A stretch of 57,813 nt of DNA from an uncultured Collinsella sp. GTDB lineage: Bacteria; Actinomycetota; Coriobacteriia; Coriobacteriales; Coriobacteriaceae. A program made the translations under genes and the position numbers. The notes beneath the pieces were generated by a model, which worked only from the letters and a program-made list of their open reading frames with translations, ran no database searches and was not told the origin of the DNA. Location: positions 1-57,813 of the forward strand of contig CAUEPS010000012.1 in the NCBI GenBank assembly GCA_959019775.1, in the 5' to 3' direction. Shown one piece after another: positions 40,446 to 47,356 of the stretch (positions within the stretch are counted from its first letter, which is position 1; each line of letters begins with the position of its first letter).

Positions 40446-40481
40446 CAACTTGAACCTTAAAGGTTCTAAAGGGTCAAGTTG
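40446..40481. promoter_or_regulatory. 36-bp dyad upstream of the secreted hydrolase gene
   Basis: CAACTTGAACC (40446-40456) and GGGTCAAGTTG (40471-40481) are inverted with one mismatch, around AACCTTAAAGGTT, itself a palindrome. The layout resembles MerR-family operators. Similar CAACTT-AA words recur at about 40531-40550. Confidence 0.4.
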
Positions 40482-40615
40482 AACTTGAGGCTTTGGCCTT
40501 GACCTGCGGGAATGGTGAATTGTTGAGAAACCATAGAGTTCAACTTTAACGTTACGGCACCCTGTTGCAACGGGATTCTTGACTGTAAAAGCAACCTTAA
40601 CATGGGGTTTTGCAA

Positions 40616-41248
40616 CTATAGGGTTCCTTCGCGGCGAGCCTGCTCCACCTCTTGGAGCGCCTCGGCCGGCGTAAACGAACAGGTGCCATCGCCGAGCTTG
40701 ACCACCTGTATGTCGTCACCGACATGGACTTCTCCGCCCTGCAGCACGACGCCAAAAATGCCCTCGTGGGGGAAGATGCAGTCGCCGGCGAGATAGTAGA
40801 TGGCACAGCGTGTGTGGCAGACTTTGCCGATCTGACTGATTTCGACGAGTACTTCGCTGCCGAGCTTGAGCTGCGTGCCCAAGGGGAGTGAGAGCAGGTT
40901 GATACCCTGGGTGGTGAAGTTCTCGCCAAAGTCGCCCTCGTGCACATCGAGCCCGCGCGCCTGCGCCGTCTGGATTGACTCTGCAGCTAAAAAGGAAACC
41001 TGGCGGTGCCAATGTCCGGCGTGCGCATCGGAGGCGAGGCCAAACTGCTCGACGACGGTGTCGTGCCCGTCGGCGACGGGTGACTTACGCGTGCCTTTGT
41101 GCTCCGACGTGTTGATTGATACGATGCGGGCAGGCCCGTTGTAAGCATCGTTTGCGGTGCGTAGGGGAGCTGCCGTCTGGGCACGATCCGCAAGTTCGCG
41201 CTTTGCGGCGTCAATGATGGGGTTGTTGATCGGATGAGCCTGGGGCAC
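40616..41248 (-). CDS. MOSC-domain protein
   Basis: The 210-residue protein is a single MOSC domain: ARIVSINTSEHKGTRKSP, FGLASDAHAGHWHRQVSFLA, DVHEGDFGENFTTQGINLLSLPLGTQLKLG, and the conserved Cys in GKVCHTRCAIYYL. MOSC proteins bind sulfur or molybdenum cofactor; YiiM and mARC are relatives. The exact job is unknown. Start GTG 41248 has GAAAGGTGCACT in front. It stands alone, divergent from the ATP-grasp gene. Confidence 0.85.
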   Translation of the reverse strand: MPQAHPINNPIIDAAKRELADRAQTAAPLRTANDAYNGPARIVSINTSEHKGTRKSPVADGHDTVVEQFGLASDAHAGHWHRQVSFLAAESIQTAQARGLDVHEGDFGENFTTQGINLLSLPLGTQLKLGSEVLVEISQIGKVCHTRCAIYYLAGDCIFPHEGIFGVVLQGGEVHVGDDIQVVKLGDGTCSFTPAEALQEVEQARREGTL

Positions 41249-41467
41249 AGTGCACCTTTCGACGGGGCGGGCAATATGCTGAATCCTATAACAACGGTGG
41301 GTTCATTGCCCGTTGTCGTACGCCGGTGATTGCCGCCTTCGTGCTGATAATTACGCCGATTGCCATAGATACGGTGGAGCTTTGGGTGCCGGCGGCTCGG
41401 CACGCTAGAATAAATCAGTTGCACAAAGACCGCCCGTCGTGTGGGCAGTTCTAGATAGGAAGTTTCC

Positions 41468-42724
41468 ATGGCATTGCAGTTTACAGAGCGCGAGTTTATC
41501 CCCGTGCTGCTCGGCGGCGACATCAACGCGTATTCGGTGGCGCGCGCTTTCTACGAGGAGTATCAGGTTAAGAGCCTGGTTTTTGGCAAGTACCAGACCG
41601 GCCCCGCGTATCGCAGCCAAATTATCGACTACACGCCCAACGTGGATATCGATACCATGCCGGTCATGATCGAGACCGTTAACGGCGTCGCACAGGCCAA
41701 TCCTGATAAGAAGATTATTCTCATGGGTTGCGGCGACAACTACGTCGCGCTTGCCGCGCAGGCCCAGGACGCCGGCCAGCTTGCCTCGAACGTCATCGCG
41801 CCCTATGCGCCCTACAGCATGCTCGAACAGTGCCAGAAGAAGGAGATCTTCTACGAGCTGTGCGAGAAGCACGGTGTGCCCTATCCGCACACGTTTACCT
41901 TTACCATGGCGATGCTCAACGCTCAGGGTGAGGCTTCCGCCGAGGCACTCGACCAGATCGACTTCCCCTTTCCGATGATCCTGAAGCCCTCTGACGGCAT
42001 CATGTGGTGGGAGCACGAGTTCGAGGGTCAGAAGAAGGCCTACGAGATTGCCGATCGCGCCGAGCTGGAACAGGTCATTCGCGATGTGTACGTCAGCGGC
42101 TACACTGATGACCTCATCTTGCAGGACCGCGTGCCCGGCAACGACGAGTACATGCGCGTGCTTACCAGTTATTCCGACCGCAACGGCAAGGTTCGTATGA
42201 TGTGCCTGGGCCATGTGCTGCTCGAGGAGCATCAGCCCCATGGTGTCGGCAACCACGCTTGCATCATCACTGAGCCCAACGACGAGCTCGTGGGTGGCGT
42301 GCGCAAGCTGCTTGAGGACCTTAAGTTTACGGGCTTCTCCAACTTCGACGTCAAGTACGACCAGCGCGATGGTTCGTTTAAGTTCTTCGACTTCAACACG
42401 CGTCAGGGCCGCAGTAATTACTATGTCACCAATAGTGGCTTTAACGTTGCTAAATACGTGGTGGATGAGTACGTCTATAACCGCCCGTTTGAGCCGGAGT
42501 TTGTGACGGCGCAGGACGAGGCGCTGTGGATGGTCGTTCCTATGGGCGTCGTTGACAAGTACGTCAAGGACCCCGAGCTGCGTGCGAAGGCACATCGTCT
42601 GGTCAAGGAGGGCAAGGCTGCCGATCCTTCGTTTATGAAGGGCGACTTTGTCTTTAACCGCTGGCTGCGCATGTGGCACACCAAGCTGCGCCACTTTAAG
42701 CTGTTCAAGACGTATTACAAGTAG
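41468..42724 (+). CDS. ATP-grasp ligase, D-aspartate ligase-like
   Basis: The 418-residue protein begins FIPVLLGGDINAYSVARAFYEEYQ and has ATP-grasp elements: FPMILKPSDGIMWWEHEF for ATP, LQDRVPGNDEYMRVLTSYSDRNGKVR, and FSNFDVKYDQRDGSFKFFDFNTRQGRSNYYV with Mg ligands. It resembles Asl-type ligases that add D-Asp to the side chain of the peptidoglycan third residue. The racemase gene directly downstream supports this, because it would supply D-Asp. GATAGGAAGTTTCC precedes the ATG. Ligation of another amino acid is possible. Confidence 0.82.
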   Translation: MALQFTEREFIPVLLGGDINAYSVARAFYEEYQVKSLVFGKYQTGPAYRSQIIDYTPNVDIDTMPVMIETVNGVAQANPDKKIILMGCGDNYVALAAQAQDAGQLASNVIAPYAPYSMLEQCQKKEIFYELCEKHGVPYPHTFTFTMAMLNAQGEASAEALDQIDFPFPMILKPSDGIMWWEHEFEGQKKAYEIADRAELEQVIRDVYVSGYTDDLILQDRVPGNDEYMRVLTSYSDRNGKVRMMCLGHVLLEEHQPHGVGNHACIITEPNDELVGGVRKLLEDLKFTGFSNFDVKYDQRDGSFKFFDFNTRQGRSNYYVTNSGFNVAKYVVDEYVYNRPFEPEFVTAQDEALWMVVPMGVVDKYVKDPELRAKAHRLVKEGKAADPSFMKGDFVFNRWLRMWHTKLRHFKLFKTYYK

Positions 42725-42732
42725 ATCAGCGC

Positions 42733-42763
42733 GGCGCCCGCCCGGTTTGCATCGGACGGGCGC
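42733..42763 (+). terminator. Hairpin between ATP-grasp and racemase genes
   Basis: GCGCCCG / CGGGCGC stem without a T run; weak as terminator. Confidence 0.35.
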
Positions 42764-42808
42764 GGGTATGATACGCGCAATTGCGTGGGCGTCACCAAGG
42801 AGGCGGCG

Positions 42809-43555
42809 ATGGAAAAGCTGGGAGTTATCGGCGGCATGGGCGCCGAGGCCACGTCGTATTACTACGACCAGGTGGTACGTCATACGGCGGCTACCTGTGA
42901 TCAGGAGCATATCGACATGGTGGTGCTTTCCAAGTCGACCATGCCTGACCGCACGCTGGCCATCAAGACCGGCGAGCATGCCGAGCTGTTGGCGACCATG
43001 AAGGAGTGCGCTCAGGCGCTCGAGTCGCTGGGCTGCGCGCACATAGCGATTCCCTGCAACACGTCACACTACTTCTACGACCAGATCCAGTCGTTTACGA
43101 AGGTGCCGATTATCCACATGCCGCGCGAGTCGGTGCGCTATGCTCTGGCCGGCGCGGTGATGGGGGAGTGCGAGTTCGACCCCAACCTGAGTATGCCGGC
43201 CGAGCCGGTGCGCAAGATCGGCATCATGGGCACCGACGGTACCGTGGGCGCAGACGTCTATGGGCGCGAATGTGAGACCGCGGGCGTTGAGGTCGTCTAT
43301 CCCAGCGAAAAGCGTCAGGCCGACGTGATGTCGCTCATCTACGACGATGTGAAGGCCGGGCGCGAACCCGATATGGACAAGTTCGACCGCGTGATGTGGG
43401 AGTTCGCCCGTAGCGGCTGCGACCGCGTCATCCTGGCCTGCACGGAGCTTTCGGTGTTGCAGAAGTATCGCGAGATGCCCGAGATCACCCTCGATGCGAT
43501 GGATGTCCTGGTACGCGAGTCCATCATTCGCAGCGGCGTCCCCTACCGCCTGTAG
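42809..43555 (+). CDS. Aspartate/glutamate racemase
   Basis: The 248-residue protein has the family start KLGVIGGMGAEATSYYYDQVV and both catalytic cysteines: AIPCNTSHYFYDQIQ and ILACTELSVL. This is the cofactor-free racemase pattern; the length and GGMG start fit aspartate racemase rather than MurI. AAGGAGGCGGCG precedes the ATG at 42809. It lies 84 bases after the D-Asp-ligase-like gene, and they probably work together in the peptidoglycan cross-bridge. Confidence 0.88.
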   Translation: MEKLGVIGGMGAEATSYYYDQVVRHTAATCDQEHIDMVVLSKSTMPDRTLAIKTGEHAELLATMKECAQALESLGCAHIAIPCNTSHYFYDQIQSFTKVPIIHMPRESVRYALAGAVMGECEFDPNLSMPAEPVRKIGIMGTDGTVGADVYGRECETAGVEVVYPSEKRQADVMSLIYDDVKAGREPDMDKFDRVMWEFARSGCDRVILACTELSVLQKYREMPEITLDAMDVLVRESIIRSGVPYRL

Positions 43556-43560
43556 CCCTC

Positions 43561-43595
43561 GACCTGCCAAAAAGGGACAGGTTTATTTTGGTAGG
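43561..43595. repeat. REP-like palindrome after the racemase gene
   Basis: GACCTG precedes a 25-base core (43567-43591), beginning CCAAAAAGGGACAGG and ending TTTATTTTGG, identical to the core at 9964-9988. Confidence 0.7.
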
Positions 43596-43614
43596 CGGTA
43601 TCTGGGAAAACAGT

Positions 43615-43651
43615 AAGGCCCCGGCTCGTTTGATGCGAGCCGGGGCCTTTT
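43615..43651. terminator. Bidirectional terminator after the racemase gene
   Basis: AAGGCCCCGGCTCG pairs perfectly with CGAGCCGGGGCCTT, followed by TT. Confidence 0.9.
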
Positions 43652-43678
43652 GCGTTTGTCGGTTGCTGCCAGCGATTG

Positions 43679-44425
43679 CTAGAACAGGAAGCCGATGGCG
43701 ATAAGGGCGATGCTGACGATAAGTACGGCGATATCCAGGCCTTTGATGGGGTAACGCTTATACGAACTCGCACGCGTGCGCAGGTAGAAGCCGCGCTGCT
43801 CGGCGGCAAGCGCGGTGGCATCGGTCTTGCCCACGCTCGAGATGAGCAGTGGCACGCACAGCGGCAGCATGAGCTTGAGTTTCTTGACGGGATTCTTAGT
43901 GTCGTATTCGACGCCGCGTGCAGTCTGTGCCTCCATGATGGCGTTCATTTCCTGGCCAAATACCGGCACAAAGCGCAGTGCCGTGGTAAAGGTGAAGGCA
44001 TAGCGATATGGCACGTGCAGCACCTCGACGCAGGCGTTGGCGAGGTCGTTGAGCTTGGTCACCATAAGCATAAGGATGAGTGGCAGTGCCACGCCCAACA
44101 GGCGTAGGCAGGCCTTCGATCCGGTAATGAGGCCCGTGTCGGTGATAAAGCCCCACACCATGTTGCCGTCGCGCATAAAGGCCAGCTGAAGCACCAGCAT
44201 GATAAGCGCGAGCGGAATCAGCAGCTTGAGTAGCGAGAGCAGACGGTCGACGACGCCGGCGTAGGCGCCCAGTGCAAGGGTGAGCGCCAAAAAGCCCAAC
44301 AGCGCCACGTAGGTGTCGGACAGGAAGATGCCGACGATGATGGCGGCGGCAAGGCCCAGTTTAACGACCGGGTTCAAGTGGTGTAGCAGTGTATCGCCCG
44401 GCATATAGTCGATGACGTTAACCAC
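43679..44425 (-). CDS. ECF transporter transmembrane component (EcfT)
   Basis: The 248-residue protein has about five or six membrane helices, the coupling-helix motifs MEAQTARGVEYDTKNPVKKLKLMLPL and EQRGFYLRTRASSYKRY (two Ala-Arg-Gly-type motifs that contact the ATPases), and the family start YMPGDTLLHHLNPVVKLG. It links the ATPases to the substrate-binding S component. Its ATG at 44425 overlaps the ATPase stop by 8 bases. The three parts lie in one operon with a Trp leader. Confidence 0.9.
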   Translation of the reverse strand: MVNVIDYMPGDTLLHHLNPVVKLGLAAAIIVGIFLSDTYVALLGFLALTLALGAYAGVVDRLLSLLKLLIPLALIMLVLQLAFMRDGNMVWGFITDTGLITGSKACLRLLGVALPLILMLMVTKLNDLANACVEVLHVPYRYAFTFTTALRFVPVFGQEMNAIMEAQTARGVEYDTKNPVKKLKLMLPLCVPLLISSVGKTDATALAAEQRGFYLRTRASSYKRYPIKGLDIAVLIVSIALIAIGFLF

Positions 44426-46169
44426 GGTGGACCATCTCCTCGGTAATGCGAACGATATCGGTGACCTCGCTCACCTGTGCAAAGGCGGGAGAGACGGAGG
44501 ATGCCAGGCGACGGGAAAGCTCTATGACCTGGGGCGGCTCAACGTAGGCGCGCTGCATGAGCTCGATGTCCGAGAACAGCTCGTGCGTGCGGCCGCGCTC
44601 GAGGATGCGGCCGTCGGCCATTACCACAATGCGCTCGGCAAAGTCGGAGACGACTTCCATGTCGTGGCAGACCATGATTACAGCGCAGCCGCGCTCGGCC
44701 ATGGTGCGCACCGTTTCCATGACGGTCATGCACTCGCGGTAGTCAAGGCCGCTCGTGGGCTCGTCGAGCACCACGATTTTGGGCTCTACGACTACGACGG
44801 AGGCGAGTGCCACCATCTGGCGCTGGCCGCGCGAGAGCGAGAAGGGTGCCTCGTCGGCCGGCAAGCCAAAGCGGTCGATGACGAGCTGGGCGCGACGCAG
44901 TGCCTCGGCACGGTCGATGCCGGCAAGCTCCAGGCCAAAGGCGACCTCGTCGAGCACGGTTTCCTTGCAGATCTGGCGGTCGGGGTTTTGGAAGAGGGTT
45001 GCGACTTCGCGGGCGATGCGGCTCGTGGGAACGGCTGCGGTATCCAGTCCCGTGACGCGCACGCTGCCCGAGGCGGGCTTAAGCAGGCCTGTAAGCAGCT
45101 TGGTGAGCGTGGTCTTGCCGGCGCCGTTTTGGCCGACGATACCCACGAGCTCGCCGGGATAGAGGGTTAGGTTGAGGTCGTGGACGGCGGCGCCGCCATT
45201 GGGATAGGCAAACTCAACGTGATCGAAGGTGAGCACGGGCTCGGCGTCCTTGGCGTGCGGGCGCAACGACGGTGCGTGTGGTGAGCCCGCGGGTGCCTGA
45301 ATGTCGCTGCTTGCGTGTGCGGGGTCGACGATGCCCATAATCAGGCGCTCGGCCTCATCAACATCCAAACAGGGAGTGCCGCTGGCCAGGCCGTCGGCCT
45401 CGAGGCTGTTGAAAATGCGCGTGACACGCGGGCAATCAACGCCGATGGCGCGGAGCTCATCGGCGTGCGCGAAGACCTCGTGCGGCTCGCCCTGTAGCGC
45501 GATTTCGCCATGATTGAGCACGAGCACGCGGTTGCAATACTCCGAAAGCAGGGCGACTTTTTGCTCAACGACGACGATGGTGATGCCGAGTGCACGGTTG
45601 GCCTCACGCAGGGTCTCGAAGACCAGCGTGGAGCTGGCGGGGTCGAGCGCCGCGGTGGGTTCGTCGAGCACGAGCACGCGCGGACGCATGGCGAGGATGG
45701 CGGCGATGGCAACCTTTTGCTTTTGGCCGCCTGAGAGGGTGGCGATCTCGCGGTCGCGCAGGTCGCTGATGCCGACGGTTTCGAGCGTTTCGCTCACACG
45801 TTGCTCGATTTGGTCGTGGGGAACGCCAAAGTTCTCCAGGCCAAATAGCATCTCGTCCTCGACGACCGAGGCGACCATTTGCGTGTCGATGTCCTGCAAC
45901 ACGCTGCCGACGATCTGCGACACATCGGTGAGCGAAACTTCACAGGTGTCGTTGCCGTCGACAGTGACGGAGCCAAAGAACGTGCCGGTGTAATGGTGGG
46001 GTACGGCTCCCGACAGGCAGGCGGCAAGTGTGGACTTGCCGGCGCCCGAAGGCCCGATAATGCCGATAAAATCTCCCCTGTTCACGCCGAGCGAGATATG
46101 CTTAAGCGCCTGCTCGGTCTGCGTGCCGTAGGAGAACGAGACATCGTCGACGTTGATGATCGTTTCCAT
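44418..46169 (-). CDS. ECF transporter double ATPase (EcfA-EcfA fusion)
   Basis: The 583-residue protein has two ABC ATPase domains in one chain. Domain 1 has GPSGAGKST (about 37-45), LSGGQKQKVAIAAILAMRPRVLVLDEPTAALDP. Domain 2 (from about 310) has GQNGAGKTT and SLSRGQRQMVALASVVVVEPKIVVLDEPTSGLDYRE. This replaces the EcfA1/EcfA2 heterodimer by a fusion, as in several dedicated ECF transporters. The start ATG 46169 follows GAAAGGTATCC. A long inverted repeat lies between this gene and the S-component gene upstream. Confidence 0.93.
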   Translation of the reverse strand: METIINVDDVSFSYGTQTEQALKHISLGVNRGDFIGIIGPSGAGKSTLAACLSGAVPHHYTGTFFGSVTVDGNDTCEVSLTDVSQIVGSVLQDIDTQMVASVVEDEMLFGLENFGVPHDQIEQRVSETLETVGISDLRDREIATLSGGQKQKVAIAAILAMRPRVLVLDEPTAALDPASSTLVFETLREANRALGITIVVVEQKVALLSEYCNRVLVLNHGEIALQGEPHEVFAHADELRAIGVDCPRVTRIFNSLEADGLASGTPCLDVDEAERLIMGIVDPAHASSDIQAPAGSPHAPSLRPHAKDAEPVLTFDHVEFAYPNGGAAVHDLNLTLYPGELVGIVGQNGAGKTTLTKLLTGLLKPASGSVRVTGLDTAAVPTSRIAREVATLFQNPDRQICKETVLDEVAFGLELAGIDRAEALRRAQLVIDRFGLPADEAPFSLSRGQRQMVALASVVVVEPKIVVLDEPTSGLDYRECMTVMETVRTMAERGCAVIMVCHDMEVVSDFAERIVVMADGRILERGRTHELFSDIELMQRAYVEPPQVIELSRRLASSVSPAFAQVSEVTDIVRITEEMVHRG

Positions 46170-46270
46170 GGATACCTTTCATAGTCATCGGAGTTTCTTG
46201 AATGACGAACCGTATAAGAACGTCCATGAACCCGTTGTTTGGGACAGTCTTTGGTGGTGAAGCACGGAGA

Positions 46271-46371
46271 CGGCTTTACGAGGTGCCCCAGGTTGGCGCG
46301 AAAGAGGAACGAGGCGTACTTGGGTACGCGAGCGACGAATGAACGCCAAGATGGGGTGGCTCGTAAAGCCG
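46271..46371. repeat. Large imperfect inverted repeat within the ECF operon
   Basis: Left arm 46271-46298 and right arm 46344-46371 pair: CGGCTTTACGAG with CTCGTAAAGCCG perfectly, then CCCCA/TGGGG and TTGGCG/CGCCAA with internal loops. A smaller GCGTAC/GTACGC hairpin lies in between. It fills the gap between S-component and ATPase genes and would form a long stem in the mRNA. Confidence 0.7.
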
Positions 46372-46377
46372 GGCGGG

Positions 46378-46950
46378 TTAGTTGAGCTTAAGGGACTTCT
46401 GGATGGGCAGGTAGAGAGCGCCGACCAGGATGGCGTTAAAGACGGCGGTCATGGCGACGACGGGCAGCATGGCAGCGGCGAGCTCGCTCACCACGCCGAG
46501 CATGGCCATCTTGATGACCATGAAGATGACGCCCGAGACAAAGGTGGTCACGAAGGCTGCGACGATGGCGACGGCGGGCTTAACCTGGCCGTCCTTGGCG
46601 GCAGCGTTGACAATGACGGCCATGAGCATGGCAGCGATGCCCTCGGCGGCAAAATCGACAAACGGCGAGGTGGTGGTGATCTGGATCACGGCGGCCGAGA
46701 TCAGGCCGATGACGAGTGCCTGACCGATGTTGGGGCGAACGACCAGGATGGTGAGGCAGAAGGCCGAGATAATGAACTCGGGGCTGATCATGCCGCCCGA
46801 GATGCCGGAGATGGCCTTGCCGACGGTGAAATTGAGGATGAAGCCGGCGGCAAGCAGGATGGCGAGCAAGACGAGGGCACGGACGTCGAGTTTGCCGCGG
46901 TCGGTGGTCTGGACGGTGCGGGGCTGGGCGGTGGTGGTGTTCTGAGACAT
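46378..46950 (-). CDS. ECF transporter substrate-binding S component, probably for tryptophan
   Basis: The 190-residue membrane protein has five or six helices, beginning LDVRALVLLAILLAAGFILNFTVGKAISGISGGMISPEFIISAFCLTILVVRPNIGQALVIGLISAAVIQITTTSPF. Size and helix pattern are those of ECF S components. It does not look like a known vitamin type. The leader with three Trp codons and a terminator upstream argues for tryptophan or an indole compound as substrate. The ATG at 46950 follows GAAAGGATTTTCACC; a longer frame upstream runs into the leader terminator. Confidence 0.82.
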   Translation of the reverse strand: MSQNTTTAQPRTVQTTDRGKLDVRALVLLAILLAAGFILNFTVGKAISGISGGMISPEFIISAFCLTILVVRPNIGQALVIGLISAAVIQITTTSPFVDFAAEGIAAMLMAVIVNAAAKDGQVKPAVAIVAAFVTTFVSGVIFMVIKMAMLGVVSELAAAMLPVVAMTAVFNAILVGALYLPIQKSLKLN

Positions 46951-47029
46951 GGTGAAAATCCTTTCGGAGGGGAAGTGCAAGAGAAGAAAGCGGAGGCGCG
47001 TGATGCGAATGCGATCGGGCTCGAGATAG

Positions 47030-47060
47030 AAAAAGGCCCCCGGTCGAAACCGGAGGCCTT
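47030..47060 (-). terminator. Leader terminator (attenuator) of the ECF operon
   Basis: On the minus strand AAGGCCTCCGG pairs with CCGGGGGCCTT, followed by TTTCT. It lies 36 bases behind the Trp leader stop codon and before the S-component gene. Confidence 0.85.
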
Positions 47061-47095
47061 CCAATCACCTAGAGCGCAAAACAGGCGTGAGGGAC

Positions 47096-47164
47096 TCACC
47101 GTCGACCGATCGTATTCGCATCACGCCACCACCAGTTGTTGAGAGACTTCATCGTGTTCTTCAT
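47096..47164 (-). CDS. Tryptophan leader peptide (22 residues)
   Basis: The frame reads MKNTMKSLNNWWWRDAN and ends GRR. Three tandem Trp codons TGGTGGTGG are followed by CGTGA, which can pair with TCACGCC just after the stop codon. GAAAGGAGCCACCAAC is a good ribosome-binding site. A terminator hairpin lies downstream. This is the arrangement of trp-type attenuation: ribosomes waiting at Trp codons prevent termination. The chance of three Trp codons in a 22-codon frame at this place is very low. Confidence 0.88.
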   Translation of the reverse strand: MKNTMKSLNNWWWRDANTIGRR

Positions 47165-47356
47165 GTTGGTGGCTCCTTTCGTGATGCCGCGGCGCGGTCG
47201 CACCTAGTTGCTGTTGCGCTGCACTATAGCACAGCGAAGTGTGTACAGGGAAATCTTTTTTGAAAAGATTTCGGCGACGTTTCCCGCCGGTCGAACGGGC
47301 GGCTGGGTGGGCGGGCGACCTTGGCCTTCCCGCCCGCGCCTTAAGGTGAGGGGTTC
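47165..47356. other. Promoter region of the ECF operon and 3' region of the dipeptidase gene
   Basis: A -10-like TATAGT (minus strand, about 47224-47229) could start the ECF transcript. GAAATCTTTT / AAAAGATTTC (47250-47272) and a GGGCGGG/CCCGCCC stem (about 47309-47337) are hairpins that may end the dipeptidase transcript. Confidence 0.4.

Noticed and set aside
46210..46260. 'GGGACAG' near 46240 as another REP-like copy
   Set aside because: Only seven bases match, and the CCAAAA/TTTTGG or TTGGTGC ends are absent.
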